Positions 1 through 8,680 of a DNA stretch of 64,000 bases are shown here, one piece after another (position 1 is the first letter of the stretch; each line of letters begins with the position of its first letter). The notes under the pieces were generated by a model. The model did not search any database. It was not told the DNA's origin and saw only the letters and a list, made by a program, of their open reading frames with translations. This stretch comes from a virus, in the IMG/VR virus record IMGVR_UViG_3300027985_000918, positions 62,001 through 126,000 of that record. The stretch is one strand, 5' to 3'. A program made the translations under genes and the position numbers.

Positions 1-318
1 CTTGAAAAACTGGGCTGCCAGCCGGTGATTCCCGTCTTGCACGATCCAATCTACGTAGAATCCCATACTGGGAATCCCTACGTCCAAGCTGAGGGGGTCC
101 CATTCCTCCAGGGTGGACAGGTAGGCCACACGTTCAATGTGTTCCTCCCTCGTGGGGGGTGGGTCTCGGTAGCTCCACAGGGGAACTGGCTGCTCTCGTA
201 GTCTACCCTCCTTCAGAGCTTGGGATACTTCTTCTCGGGTGATGGGGTCGTCCAGACCAACCCATACCGTGTTGTTGAAGGGGTTCCAGGGCTCCAGGTT
301 GAGGGCAGGTATCTTCAT
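1..318 (-). CDS. Partial hypothetical protein, ParB-like motif (runs off the left edge)
   Basis: The leftward reading frame opens with ATG at 318 and has no stop before base 1, so only the first 106 codons are present. The protein begins MKIPALNLEPWNPFN. Near the end of the visible part is the string DGNHRLAA, which resembles the DGxHR core of ParB/sulfiredoxin-like nuclease domains. That family link is an inference from one short motif. A two-box promoter motif lies immediately upstream (326-351), back to back with another that serves the rightward gene at 422. Confidence 0.6.
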   Translation of the reverse strand, partial: MKIPALNLEPWNPFNNTVWVGLDDPITREEVSQALKEGRLREQPVPLWSYRDPPPTREEHIERVAYLSTLEEWDPLSLDVGIPSMGFYVDWIVQDGNHRLAAQFFK

Positions 319-325
319 GCCTAAG

Positions 326-351
326 CTACCCGAAAACCGGGGCTGGTTACC
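326..351 (-). promoter_or_regulatory. Two-box phage promoter, leftward
   Basis: On the minus strand this reads GGTAAC, a 14-base spacer, then GGGTAG, eight bases before the ATG at 318. It is divergent with the copy at 353-378. Confidence 0.6.
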
Positions 352-352
352 A

Positions 353-378
353 GGTAACCACTTTGGGGGTTCCGGTAG
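353..378 (+). promoter_or_regulatory. Two-box phage promoter, rightward
   Basis: GGTAAC at 353-358 and CGGTAG at 373-378 are 14 bases apart, 44 bases before the ATG at 422. It probably drives the 422 gene and the rIIA-rIIB genes behind it. Confidence 0.6.
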
Positions 379-421
379 AGGGGGGTAGAAAACTTCGGCA
401 GAGGGGACAGCGGAGGTTTGG

Positions 422-742
422 ATGATCAGCAAAACGAAGACTCTTGGAGAACATGTTGCCGAGGGGGAGATTGCCCAGGCGACCCCTCCCAAGAAGAAGC
501 CGGCCGGAATTGAGGCGTTTCTCCGAGAGCGTGCCCGCTATCTTTTGGCCCACGTTTGGTGCGTGGAGGCCACCAACAACAATGGAGTGGTTCGCCATAT
601 CCCCCAGCAGGGGGGGGACGATTACCCCTCCTGGGAGGTCGCCATCAAGGCGGAATGGGTTACGGGGCCGTCAGGTCGGAAACCCCACGGGACTGTAAAG
701 CAAGGCGGCTGGTTCGCCGCCGCCGCCTTTTTGAAGAGGTAA
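422..742 (+). CDS. Hypothetical protein, 106 aa
   Basis: The ATG at 422 follows a good Shine-Dalgarno (GGAGG, spacing 7) and a promoter motif at 353-378. The protein is basic near its N-terminus (KKKP around residue 25), and its C-terminal half is rich in Gly and Trp. I recognise no domain. It precedes the rIIA-like gene by 55 bases and is probably co-transcribed with it. Overlapping frames here are less convincing because they lack a ribosome-binding site. Confidence 0.65.
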   Translation: MISKTKTLGEHVAEGEIAQATPPKKKPAGIEAFLRERARYLLAHVWCVEATNNNGVVRHIPQQGGDDYPSWEVAIKAEWVTGPSGRKPHGTVKQGGWFAAAAFLKR

Positions 743-797
743 CCGCACTGCTCGGCCGAATAGGTAGGCAGCCCCCCCCCACGAAGGAGAAAGCAGC

Positions 798-3254
798 GTG
801 AGAGCTTTGGTGCAAGACCGGACGATGCAGACGAGTCGGAACCACCGGGCTGCCTCGTTCGGCATCGACATGGAGAGCCAGGCCCATCTAGCGATGGTCC
901 TCCGGGATTCCATCTATTCCGACAAGATCTTGGCGGTCTTGCGGGAGTATGGATCGAACGCCTGGGATGCCCACAGGGAGGTTGGGAAGGACGATCTCCC
1001 GATTGAGATTCACATCCCCACGGCCATGAAGCCAGAGCTGATCATCCGGGATCACGGCCCGGGGATGAGCCACTACATGGTGTTCTACCGCTACACCCAG
1101 TACGGAGCCTCTGGCAAACGGGACACCGACCGCCAGGTGGGGTTCCTGGGGCTGGGGTGCAAGTCGGGATTCGCCTACAATGACAGCTTCACGGTGACCT
1201 CCTGGCACAAGGGGGAGAAGCGGATCTACCTGGCCGTCCTTGACGATTCGGACATGGGCCAGATGCAGCTCCTGTATGCTGCCATGTACGGCGAGTTTGC
1301 ACGAGCCTATCTCACCCAGTTCAGCAACGGATCCGGCCCTCCGAGCCTCGTGGATGAGCTAGAGGATGGCGTCCTCATCAAGTCGGAACAGGTGTTCTCC
1401 GCCTGCCCAGAGGATTCCGGGTACTGGGCCAATGGCTATCAGGACTACATCGCTAACTGGTCTCCGGACCCCCGGTTCGAGGACGACGAGCCTCTTCCTT
1501 TCCTCCAGTGGGTGGAAGAAGACTTTTGGGGATGGGCCAGCACCTGTGAGCTGGAGCCCCCCGAAACAGGAATCGAGATCAAGCTGGCAGTCAAGGCCTC
1601 GGACGTGTGGTCCTTCCAGGACAAGGCGCAGAGCCTGTACCGCTACTATGTCCCCCAGCCCCGAATCAACATCAACCTGGCGGATCCCCCGAACCTTGTA
1701 CCTGGTGGGTTCCTCAACGAGAACGACCAGGGGCGCTGGATTGGGGTAATGGGGTGCAACTCGTATAAAATCGACATGCACCAGATCCAGAAAGATTTGG
1801 ACCGGGAAGGTCTTTGGCCTCTCCTCCAGAAGATCGGCGGAGGTATCTTCTTCGGGATCGGAGATGTGCAGTTCAATGCCTCTCGGGAAGAGTTGAAGTA
1901 CAGTGACTCGACGAAGGCCCGCATCGTCGAGGGGCTCAAACTTGTGGTGGACCAGTACATCGAGTCCATGCTGGCCTGCCTCCAGGGGGACACTATGTCC
2001 TCCTGGGAAAAGCGGAAGAAGGCCGTCTTCATGGCTGAGGACTTGGGCTTCCAGATCCCCGACGAGTACGCTCCCTGGCTCGCCAAAACCGTCAAGCTCT
2101 GGGGTCGCACGAAGGAAGGCCTGCCCGTGGGTCCCGATCAGCCCAAGTTGTTCACCCTGATCTCAGGCTCGGACTCCCGGACACCTCGACAGGGTGTCGA
2201 GGTGAACTCCGAGGCTAAGATCTACATTCGGGATAACGACCGGAATCTGAAAGGGTACCCCTATCTCAAGGCTCATCACGTCATCGCCGTGCCAACTGAA
2301 GCAGCTCGCAGGGATGGGGCTTTCGACTTGGAAGGGGTTCAGTCCGAGATCGAAAAGTACCTGGAGGCCGCTGATCTGGCGGGTTTCCCCATCGGAAAGC
2401 TGTCCGACATGTACTGGGACGAAGTCTACGTCCCGGAAAAATCGGGTAGGGCGAAATGGGCCCAGGCCAAGAACCCCAAGCACAGCAAGCGGACCTTCGT
2501 GTTCAACCCAGAGGATCACACCTGGTTCGGGTCTCCTTTCTCGGAATACTGGAAGGCCGAAAACCGAGTCCCCGAGGACACGGACGTCTTCGTGGTCCTG
2601 GATCGGTTCGAGAGTTACGGCTACGGCAAGGACAACTTTTACAACCTCTTCAAGGAGGACAGAGGGCTAGCCGCCACTCTCGGGCTGAAGATGCCCCCGG
2701 TATATGGGTACAAGACCACCACGAAGAAGCCGGTGGAGCCCGAAGACTGCACGGGGACCTACTACTACGACTGGCGTCTGAAGTTCTTCGGGGACTTCCT
2801 GACCCAGCACCACTACAAGGTGCTCGCCTGTGAGAACTGGCTGCGTGAAGCTCCCTACAACGTTCGGGCAGGGCACACCCAACTCCGTCGCCTGGTGGGT
2901 GAGTTGTGTCGGGGCCTGGGACAGAGTCACCCGGCCACCAGGTTCTACGCTCAGGTGATGCGGTCCCAGGAGTTTCTGGAGTCGAAGGGGGATAGGTTCC
3001 GGGACAGCACCTACGAGCTATTCAGGGTGGCGAAGGCGTTCTGCCTGGTTTCCGGGCAGCCCACCCCCAAAGTACCCGATAACGTTCGGGCGACGAAGAG
3101 TAGATCTGCTGTGGCGGATCTAGACCCCAAGTACCCTTTGCTTAAGGTAGCCCGGACGAACATGCTGGAAGCCCTTTCGGGACCCGAAAGGAAATACTGG
3201 ATTGAGTACATCCGCTTGGTAGATGCCAACAGAAAGAGTGGGGACAACCAATGA
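798..3254 (+). CDS. rIIA: rIIA-like protein (GHKL ATPase fold)
   Basis: This 818-residue protein has the signatures of T4 rIIA homologues. The GHKL ATP-binding motifs are at residues 49-59 (REYGSNAWDAH, Asn/Asp N-box), 84-91 (RDHGPGMS, G1 box) and 115-126 (GFLGLGCKSGFA). It lies next to the rIIB-like gene, sharing the ATGA stop/start overlap seen in many phages. T4 rIIA/rIIB are membrane-associated proteins that affect lysis timing and exclusion by prophage-encoded systems; the exact role here is unknown. The start is GTG at 798, chosen because AAGGAGA lies 8 bases upstream; an internal ATG at 840 lacks a ribosome-binding site. The C-terminal two thirds are not recognised. Confidence 0.85.
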   Translation: MRALVQDRTMQTSRNHRAASFGIDMESQAHLAMVLRDSIYSDKILAVLREYGSNAWDAHREVGKDDLPIEIHIPTAMKPELIIRDHGPGMSHYMVFYRYTQYGASGKRDTDRQVGFLGLGCKSGFAYNDSFTVTSWHKGEKRIYLAVLDDSDMGQMQLLYAAMYGEFARAYLTQFSNGSGPPSLVDELEDGVLIKSEQVFSACPEDSGYWANGYQDYIANWSPDPRFEDDEPLPFLQWVEEDFWGWASTCELEPPETGIEIKLAVKASDVWSFQDKAQSLYRYYVPQPRININLADPPNLVPGGFLNENDQGRWIGVMGCNSYKIDMHQIQKDLDREGLWPLLQKIGGGIFFGIGDVQFNASREELKYSDSTKARIVEGLKLVVDQYIESMLACLQGDTMSSWEKRKKAVFMAEDLGFQIPDEYAPWLAKTVKLWGRTKEGLPVGPDQPKLFTLISGSDSRTPRQGVEVNSEAKIYIRDNDRNLKGYPYLKAHHVIAVPTEAARRDGAFDLEGVQSEIEKYLEAADLAGFPIGKLSDMYWDEVYVPEKSGRAKWAQAKNPKHSKRTFVFNPEDHTWFGSPFSEYWKAENRVPEDTDVFVVLDRFESYGYGKDNFYNLFKEDRGLAATLGLKMPPVYGYKTTTKKPVEPEDCTGTYYYDWRLKFFGDFLTQHHYKVLACENWLREAPYNVRAGHTQLRRLVGELCRGLGQSHPATRFYAQVMRSQEFLESKGDRFRDSTYELFRVAKAFCLVSGQPTPKVPDNVRATKSRSAVADLDPKYPLLKVARTNMLEALSGPERKYWIEYIRLVDANRKSGDNQ

Positions 3255-4450
3255 GCACACCTTCCATCGACGACTACACCATCACCGGCCAGTCCGTCAC
3301 AGTCATCGTGAACGGTGAGCCGATCACGACCACCCGGACGGCAGCCAACTTCGAGGCCCTGCGGGCGGCATGCCTGTCCTATGGTGATGCCGAGGAGGAG
3401 ACGGCCCAGGACGAAGCGGCTCAGGCCATCTGCAAGGCCCTCTCCATCCCGACGCTGGTCCAGTCCTGGGCCAACGGGGAGTGGGCCGAGGGAACTTGGT
3501 TTGAGGTTCAGGGGGAGCGTATCACTTGGCAGGGGGAGCCGGTGGATGAGGCCATCTCCCGCCGCATCCTGGAGCTGGTGGCAGAGAACCGGAACCCCAG
3601 GGGGTTCGCCCAGTTTTGGCTGCGGCTGTGTGCCAACCCGAGCCCTCGCTCGACGGCTCAGCTCTACCCGTTCCTGAACCACCTGGGTATCCCTATCGTG
3701 TTCGTGGGAGACCCGAGGTACGACGGCTGCTTCCTCGCCTACAAGGGGGTTACGGCCGAATACAAAGACGTCCACACGGGGACCATCGACAACCGCCCCG
3801 GTGCCTCCCCCCGAATGCTCCGGGAGAACATCTCGGACGATCCCAACACGGCGTGTCACCAGGGGTTTCACGTAGGTGCCCTGGGGTACGCCAAGAGCTT
3901 CGGCCAGCGGGTGATTATCTGCCTGGTGGACCCCAAAGATGTGGTCAGCATCCCCTACGACCACACGCACCAGAAGATGCGGGTCGAGGGATACACGGTC
4001 ATCGGGTACTGGAACGGCGAAAGTTTGCCGTCCACCTATGTCACCCGGGAAGACATTCCGTTCCTCGACTTCAGCAACCCGGGCAAGGAAATCTCCTCCG
4101 CTGTCCCCTCGGACTACAAGGGGGAGCCGGGTGACGACTGGGACGACGACGAGGAAGAGGACGACTGGGACGACGACGAGGAAGAGGACGACTGGGACGA
4201 GGGGGTCTTGAAGGTCGAGGAGGACCCCAACTCCTTCGCCAACTCGGGCGAGAGTACCCTGGAGCCGGGGGAGCCGGAGGTGGGTTTCTACAATCTCCTC
4301 GACACCCTGGGGTACGAGGATCTGGTGACCTACACGACGGAACACCTCCGCAAGTACGCCACGTACCGGGTGAACATCGTCGGGGCCAGCAAGATCCACG
4401 GCGGTAAGAACGCCCTGGTCAACCTGATCTTGGAGACCCGTCCCGTCTGA
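3251..4450 (+). CDS. rIIB: rIIB-like protein with acidic repeat insert
   Basis: This 399-residue protein overlaps the rIIA stop by four bases. Residues about 155-260 carry the conserved rIIB core: FLAYKGV, a run of HTGTIDNRPG, then CHQGFHVGALGYAKSFG and QKMRVEGY. The N-terminal part may be the DNA- or partner-binding region. An unusual feature is an acidic linker at about residues 294-316. It is built from near-perfect 30-base repeats, giving DDWDDDEEED units, and is encoded at 4132-4203. After it comes a divergent C-terminal domain of about 80 residues. A GC-rich hairpin follows the stop. Confidence 0.85.
   Translation: MSTPSIDDYTITGQSVTVIVNGEPITTTRTAANFEALRAACLSYGDAEEETAQDEAAQAICKALSIPTLVQSWANGEWAEGTWFEVQGERITWQGEPVDEAISRRILELVAENRNPRGFAQFWLRLCANPSPRSTAQLYPFLNHLGIPIVFVGDPRYDGCFLAYKGVTAEYKDVHTGTIDNRPGASPRMLRENISDDPNTACHQGFHVGALGYAKSFGQRVIICLVDPKDVVSIPYDHTHQKMRVEGYTVIGYWNGESLPSTYVTREDIPFLDFSNPGKEISSAVPSDYKGEPGDDWDDDEEEDDWDDDEEEDDWDEGVLKVEEDPNSFANSGESTLEPGEPEVGFYNLLDTLGYEDLVTYTTEHLRKYATYRVNIVGASKIHGGKNALVNLILETRPV
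4132..4203 (+). repeat. 30-base tandem repeat encoding an acidic linker
   Basis: About two and a half copies of a 30-base unit encode DDWDDDEEED repeats inside the rIIB-like gene. Near-identity at the DNA level suggests recent slippage expansion. Confidence 0.8.
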
Positions 4451-4480
4451 AGACTGGGGCCTCCCCAAAGTTAAACGAGA

Positions 4481-4498
4481 GGGGGCCCCAGGGCCCCC
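4481..4498 (+). terminator. GC-rich hairpin after rIIB
   Basis: GGGGGCC pairs with GGCCCCC across a 4-base loop in the gap between rIIB and the next gene. No T-run follows, so termination is uncertain. Confidence 0.35.
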
Positions 4499-4533
4499 TT
4501 CACGCACAGATCCCCCAAAAGAGGTACATACGA

Positions 4534-5817
4534 ATGGGAATCGCAGGAAAGCTCAAGAAGGAACGCCGGGCACTCCGTGGCGATCTCAAGGAGATCGCCG
4601 AGGCCCCCGTGTTCTACTTTGCCACGGAGCAGGGCGGGATCGTGTTTCGGGGACAGAGCGTCTCCGGGAGGATGGTGAACGTAACCTATGCCTTCACATC
4701 CCACGGTGAGGCCAAGACCAGGGCCGATGAGTACACGGCTGAGTGGGGAGAGCAAGTTCACGTCCGCACCATGCCGGTCGGTACCTTCCTGTCGTTCCTA
4801 TTCCATCATCTCGGGCAGGCCGACATCGACATCATCCTCACCGACGGTGAGAAGCCACTCCCCCTCACTACCATGGGGGTCAACGTCATCCAGGACCCCT
4901 TGTGGGCGGAGTACCTGGAGAAGTCCCGGAAGGACCCGAGCAAGAACGTCCTGCTCGCCAAGGTGGCCCGGGATCTCATGGCCTCCTGCGGAGGGCCACT
5001 GGCTCTTCAGGTGGTTGCCTCCGCCGAGTACGGGGACCTCATCCGGTCTATCACAGGCCAGAAGAGGGCCATTCTCCCCACGGTGGATCTGGGGCTGGTG
5101 TGGTTCCTGACCCGGCAAGTCTTCACCAAGGACGAGGATGGCAACGACATCGGCACCGTCGAACCCATCATGCTCAAGATCACGGGCAAGGACGATCACG
5201 AGCTGCACCAAGAGATCGAATCCCTGGGAGACTCCGCCCTCGACCCCGAGGAATCGATCATCGTGGGCCCCCTGGCTTTCACCTCCCGGCAGGCGGCCTT
5301 CGATTGGGCCAAGGTCCTCCCTCCCCACATCGCCATTCACCTCATGGGAACCAATCTCATGCTGTCGGCGGAGCAAACGGTCGAGTTCCTGGGGCAGATT
5401 CCTTCCCAGTTCCCCGCCTATCGAGTGGACGACATGGCCCCGGACGGCTTCGTGTTCGACGGAGGGGTGCTCCCCCTGACGGAGAGGGGTGCGGCCTATG
5501 TCGAATCCAAAATCAACTACAAGGATTTCGGGTTCGATGAGACCCCCGAGAGGAACTGGCTGACCATCGCCCAGGGCAAGTTCCTTGAGATCTCGGAAGA
5601 GGGGCCCTCCGAGGAAGAGGGGGCTCCGATCAACCACGGTGAGATGATGTGCCGGGAGATGGCCCTCCGCCAGGTGGCCCAGATCATGGGCGTCACCATC
5701 GTGACCCCCGAATCCGAGACCCCGGACGAGTCCTGTATCCTCGATCCCCACTCCGATGACGAGTTGGTGGAGGCGGCCATCGGCCAGTTCATGAGGGAGG
5801 GTCAGCGTGACGGCTGA
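4534..5817 (+). CDS. Hypothetical protein, 427 aa
   Basis: The ATG at 4534 has AAAGAGG upstream. The N-terminus is basic (MGIAGKLKKERRALRG). The rest is a soluble, acidic mixed alpha/beta sequence with an acidic stretch near residue 355 (SEEGPSEEEGAP). I recognise no family. Two halves show mild similarity in style (FLSFLFHHLGQADIDIIL and AIHLMGTNLMLSAEQ), but I cannot claim a duplication. It overlaps the start of the small membrane protein at 5807 by 11 bases, so both are probably translated from one message. Confidence 0.75.
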   Translation: MGIAGKLKKERRALRGDLKEIAEAPVFYFATEQGGIVFRGQSVSGRMVNVTYAFTSHGEAKTRADEYTAEWGEQVHVRTMPVGTFLSFLFHHLGQADIDIILTDGEKPLPLTTMGVNVIQDPLWAEYLEKSRKDPSKNVLLAKVARDLMASCGGPLALQVVASAEYGDLIRSITGQKRAILPTVDLGLVWFLTRQVFTKDEDGNDIGTVEPIMLKITGKDDHELHQEIESLGDSALDPEESIIVGPLAFTSRQAAFDWAKVLPPHIAIHLMGTNLMLSAEQTVEFLGQIPSQFPAYRVDDMAPDGFVFDGGVLPLTERGAAYVESKINYKDFGFDETPERNWLTIAQGKFLEISEEGPSEEEGAPINHGEMMCREMALRQVAQIMGVTIVTPESETPDESCILDPHSDDELVEAAIGQFMREGQRDG

Positions 5818-6034
5818 ACTCATCCTGATCCTCTGGACTGTCGGAGTGATTTTGGTGGCCCTGGAGGTGTCCTCCGGAATCCCCTCGGGTTTCGCCTTCA
5901 GGGTGTTCCGCACCGACCGGCTCCAAGAACTGGAACAAGGAAACATCCAGCTCCTCGAAGCAACTCAAGCCCTCCAGAAGCGGATCGAGGTTCTGGAGGG
6001 CCTTGTCAACCGGGATCCCCCTTTCTTTCCCTAG
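5807..6034 (+). CDS. Small membrane protein with coiled-coil tail, 75 aa
   Basis: The start is GTG at 5807, with GAGGGAGG just upstream inside the preceding gene. Residues 3-22 form one hydrophobic segment (ELILILWTVGVILVALEV). Residues 37-67 form a predicted helix with leucine spacing (LQELEQGNIQLLEATQALQ) that suggests a coiled coil. A one-span protein with a coiled coil could be a spanin or holin-like accessory, but nothing specific supports that. Confidence 0.6.
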   Translation: MTAELILILWTVGVILVALEVSSGIPSGFAFRVFRTDRLQELEQGNIQLLEATQALQKRIEVLEGLVNRDPPFFP

Positions 6035-6071
6035 CCGGGGAACTTCCCGCCACTTCGGAGGTAAGCCCACC

Positions 6072-6671
6072 ATGAAACGGGAGATTTACATAAGCATCGA
6101 CGTGGAAGCCGATGGGCGAGTTCCGGGCCTTGGATCAATGCTCAGCTTTGGGGCTGCCGCCTTTGATCTGGAGGCGGAAGACCCCCGAAAGCCAGTCTCT
6201 ACGTTCACCGCCAACCTCCACACCATTATGGGACAAGATTGGCCCCTGTGCCACCAGAACAGGGAAGTGATGGATTGGTGGGCCCAGAACCCTGAAGCCT
6301 GGGAGGCGTGCCGCAAGGACCTCCAAGAACCCTCTGAGGCTATGCCCAAGTTCGTGGAGTGGATCAGGGGGCTTCCTGGGCACCCCGTCATTATCGGGTA
6401 TCCCGTCACCTACGATTTCATGTGGGTGTATTGGTACACCGTCGTGTTCGGGGGACTCGGGGATGCGGGGGTACCGTTCAGTTTCTCCGGGATGGACCTG
6501 AAGACCATGATGTCCGAGCGGCTGGGAACTCCATACCGGCAGACATCGAAGAGGCTGGCCTACAAGAATCGCAAGCAGTGGTTCCAGGGACTCCCGGAGC
6601 ACACCCACATAGCATTGGAGGATGCCATCGGCCAAGGCATCCTGTTCGTCAACATCAAGATGGAGAAGTGA
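6072..6671 (+). CDS. DEDD-family 3'-5' exonuclease
   Basis: This 199-residue protein starts at the ATG at 6072, which has GGAGG 10 bases upstream; a longer frame reaching 6003 overlaps the previous gene and is less likely. ISIDVEADG at residues 7-15 matches ExoI motif (DxE) of DnaQ-like exonucleases. NREVMDWWAQ and a mid-protein YDFMWVYW resemble motif II surroundings. HTHIALEDAIGQG near the C-terminus gives the His and Asp of motif III. Related phage proteins act as 3'-5' exonucleases or exoribonucleases; I cannot say whether the substrate is RNA or DNA. Confidence 0.75.
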   Translation: MKREIYISIDVEADGRVPGLGSMLSFGAAAFDLEAEDPRKPVSTFTANLHTIMGQDWPLCHQNREVMDWWAQNPEAWEACRKDLQEPSEAMPKFVEWIRGLPGHPVIIGYPVTYDFMWVYWYTVVFGGLGDAGVPFSFSGMDLKTMMSERLGTPYRQTSKRLAYKNRKQWFQGLPEHTHIALEDAIGQGILFVNIKMEK

Positions 6672-6676
6672 AGTTC

Positions 6677-7222
6677 ATGATCACTACCACACTCATCATT
6701 TTGTTCATGGCCGGGGGGCTGCTCGTCCGGGGATGCCTAGCAACGGAGAAGACGCTCCTAGCGTTTCTGTCGTTCGCCATCGTACTCGGGGTGTCCTACT
6801 TTGTGCTCGACTTCGATTTCGTTACCGTCATCTTGGGCAATCCGCCTCTCGCCCTAGGGGTGTTCCATGGGTACCTCGTCGCCGGGGGTCTGTACTCCTC
6901 GGTCAGGTGGTTCTTCCGCATGAGACGAACGGCCGCCAAACTGGCAGAAGTCTGCCTGCTCTGGCAGGCACCCCTTGGGGGTTACGATCGAGTACGGAAG
7001 GAGAAGGAAGCCCTGATCCGGAAAATGATTCCGGCCCGACACAAAGGGTTGATTGTGGGGTGGATCACGTTTTGGCCCCTTGATGCGTGCGCCCTGCTGT
7101 TCGAGGAGCCGGTCCTGCAACTCTGGGTGATGCTGACCTCAACCTACCGGAGGATCGCCAAGCAAGCACTGGCCAAGCACGGCTTGGACGAAGAGTTCGG
7201 AAAAGAGATCGAAAAGGGCTAG
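6677..7222 (+). CDS. Multi-span membrane protein, 181 aa
   Basis: The frame starts at ATG 6677, five bases after the exonuclease stop. Hydrophobic segments occupy roughly residues 2-20, 26-48 and 54-76, followed by a charged cytoplasmic-looking region (RVRKEKEALIRKMIPARHKG) and another hydrophobic stretch near residue 120. I do not recognise the family. A holin or inner-membrane modifier is possible but unsupported. Confidence 0.65.
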   Translation: MITTTLIILFMAGGLLVRGCLATEKTLLAFLSFAIVLGVSYFVLDFDFVTVILGNPPLALGVFHGYLVAGGLYSSVRWFFRMRRTAAKLAEVCLLWQAPLGGYDRVRKEKEALIRKMIPARHKGLIVGWITFWPLDACALLFEEPVLQLWVMLTSTYRRIAKQALAKHGLDEEFGKEIEKG

Positions 7223-7246
7223 TAACAGCCACGCTGAGTCCGGTAG
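7221..7246 (+). promoter_or_regulatory. Variant two-box promoter
   Basis: AGTAAC (first G changed to A) and CGGTAG are 14 bases apart, 42 bases upstream of the gene at 7289. Confidence 0.4.
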
Positions 7247-7288
7247 ATGATGCGAAATTGATTATGGCTAAGCGCCGGAAGGAGAAGC

Positions 7289-7882
7289 ATGAGGAACGGA
7301 ACCGTCGTCAAGATCACGTCCCAGCCCGACAACATCACGGACATCCCGATGATCGGGGAGGTCGGAGTTATCGTCGCCGTCGACGGCGAGACCGCCCACA
7401 TTCACACCATCGGTCTGGACGGGTACCTCAAGTCCTGCTGCCACATCGGCCTCAGCACCTTTGAGGAGGTTGAGAACCCCTCGGACATTTTGGTCCGGTA
7501 CGCCGCCGAACAGACGGCTCTGGGGACCTGGATGCACGGCGTCGGGGTCCAGGCCAAGAGCGTGGCGGCTGAGATGGTCAAAGGTTTGGACGACACCGAG
7601 ATGCTTTCGAGGAGGCACTCCCATATCTCCATCGTCGAGGCCGTTCAGGACAAGATTATGGAGATCCAGGACCAGTTCCCGACGCCGGCCGACGCCCTGG
7701 AGAGCGAAGACCCCCTCGTCCGGGCTCTCGCCCGCAAGTTCCAAGGCACCCCCTCTGACGTGACCCAGCAGTCCCGCATCGACCGGGCCGCCGAACGCCT
7801 GGCCCAGGTCGGCATCACCGACCTCGACAAGGCCAAGATGGTGGCTTTCCTCAAGGTCCTCAAGGAAGAGGGTCTGGACTGA
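7289..7882 (+). CDS. Hypothetical protein, 197 aa
   Basis: GGAAGGAGAAGC precedes the ATG, giving a strong ribosome-binding site. Residues 1-55 look like a small beta-barrel (MRNGTVVKITSQPDN, GEVGVIVAVDGETAHIHT), as in SH3/KOW-type domains. The remainder is helical and ends in a short helical bundle (RIDRAAERLAQVGI). Nothing identifies a function. It is the last gene of the first rightward block and faces a strong terminator. Confidence 0.7.
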   Translation: MRNGTVVKITSQPDNITDIPMIGEVGVIVAVDGETAHIHTIGLDGYLKSCCHIGLSTFEEVENPSDILVRYAAEQTALGTWMHGVGVQAKSVAAEMVKGLDDTEMLSRRHSHISIVEAVQDKIMEIQDQFPTPADALESEDPLVRALARKFQGTPSDVTQQSRIDRAAERLAQVGITDLDKAKMVAFLKVLKEEGLD

Positions 7883-7935
7883 TCCCCCTCCCTCGCCGGG
7901 CCACGGTAGGGGATATGCCGGACCTCAGCGGATAC

Positions 7936-7965
7936 AAAAAGGGCCCCCCTGAGAAAGGGGGGCCC
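7936..7965 (-). terminator. Rho-independent terminator for the lipoprotein gene
   Basis: GGGCCCCCC (7941-7949) pairs with GGGGGGCCC (7957-7965). Read leftward the stem is followed by TTTTT (7940-7936). It may also stop rightward transcription. Confidence 0.75.
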
Positions 7966-7989
7966 TGCTAGTACGTTCTGGTCAGAACG

Positions 7990-8535
7990 TCAGGGGCAAG
8001 GTTCCAGAGACACGGCCGGAACGTAGACTCTGCCGTCAGGGGCCGCCAGTTCCTCAATCAGCGGACCCTTCACTGCGCTGACGTAGGAGAACACCGCCTT
8101 GGCGATGGCCTTGTCTTCGCAGGACACATCTTTCCCCTCCATGACCAGCAGCGTGATGGACTCGACCGCCGGCAGGATGCTGCCGGATAGAGCGTCAACA
8201 AGCGCCTTCGCATCGGCCTCCAGAACTGGCTCCATCGGGCTCTCCTGAAGAACCAGGCAGGAGTTGATGTCCACCTCCACACTGGGGATGACTCCGGTGG
8301 CCTCGCCTTTGGCCCATCCGTCTACGGCACTCTGAGCCGCCCCGATAGCCGTCAGGAACGAAGAAGTGACGTAGCAGGCTACCACGTTTCTGTCCGCCAC
8401 GGACAGGGCCTTACCCGCTTCGGTCACGCCTTTGGCTCCGATCAGAGACGAGTCGATGATCGGCAGATACTTCTGGGTTGAGCCACAACCGAGCAAGAGC
8501 CCAGCCAGAAGCAGAGTTGCAAACAGCTTCTGCAT
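7990..8535 (-). CDS. Lipoprotein, 181 aa
   Basis: From the ATG at 8535, which follows GGGAGGGAGG, the protein begins with a textbook lipoprotein signal: MQKLFATLLLAGLLLGC, with Cys17 in the lipobox LLGC. A longer frame to 8580 would bury the signal and is rejected. The mature part is helical, with three further cysteines. The gene is a leftward monocistron with its own terminator, isolated between rightward genes. That is the layout of a phage surface-modifying or superinfection-exclusion lipoprotein; this role is inferred from context only. Confidence 0.75.
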   Translation of the reverse strand: MQKLFATLLLAGLLLGCGSTQKYLPIIDSSLIGAKGVTEAGKALSVADRNVVACYVTSSFLTAIGAAQSAVDGWAKGEATGVIPSVEVDINSCLVLQESPMEPVLEADAKALVDALSGSILPAVESITLLVMEGKDVSCEDKAIAKAVFSYVSAVKGPLIEELAAPDGRVYVPAVSLEPCP

Positions 8536-8614
8536 TGGATTAACCTCCCTCCCACGACGAGAGATCCGCCTCTCGTCCAACTCATAGGGGCAATAGGCAC
8601 TCCACCGAGAGCAC

Positions 8615-8642
8615 TTGACAATTCTTCCTCAAACCCTAAGTT
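8615..8642 (+). promoter_or_regulatory. Possible sigma-70 type promoter for hsp20
   Basis: TTGACA (8615-8620) and TAAGTT (8637-8642) are 16 bases apart and 39 bases before the hsp20 start. The gene lacks the phage two-box motif, so host polymerase may read it. Confidence 0.4.
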
Positions 8643-8680
8643 TCCCGCTGTAACCGGAATCCACTGCAAGGAGCCCTAAC

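Noticed and set aside
3011-4507. 498-codon open frame on the minus strand opposite rIIB
   Set aside because: It mirrors rIIA/rIIB codon bias in GC-rich DNA, has no ribosome-binding site and runs across a real gene boundary.
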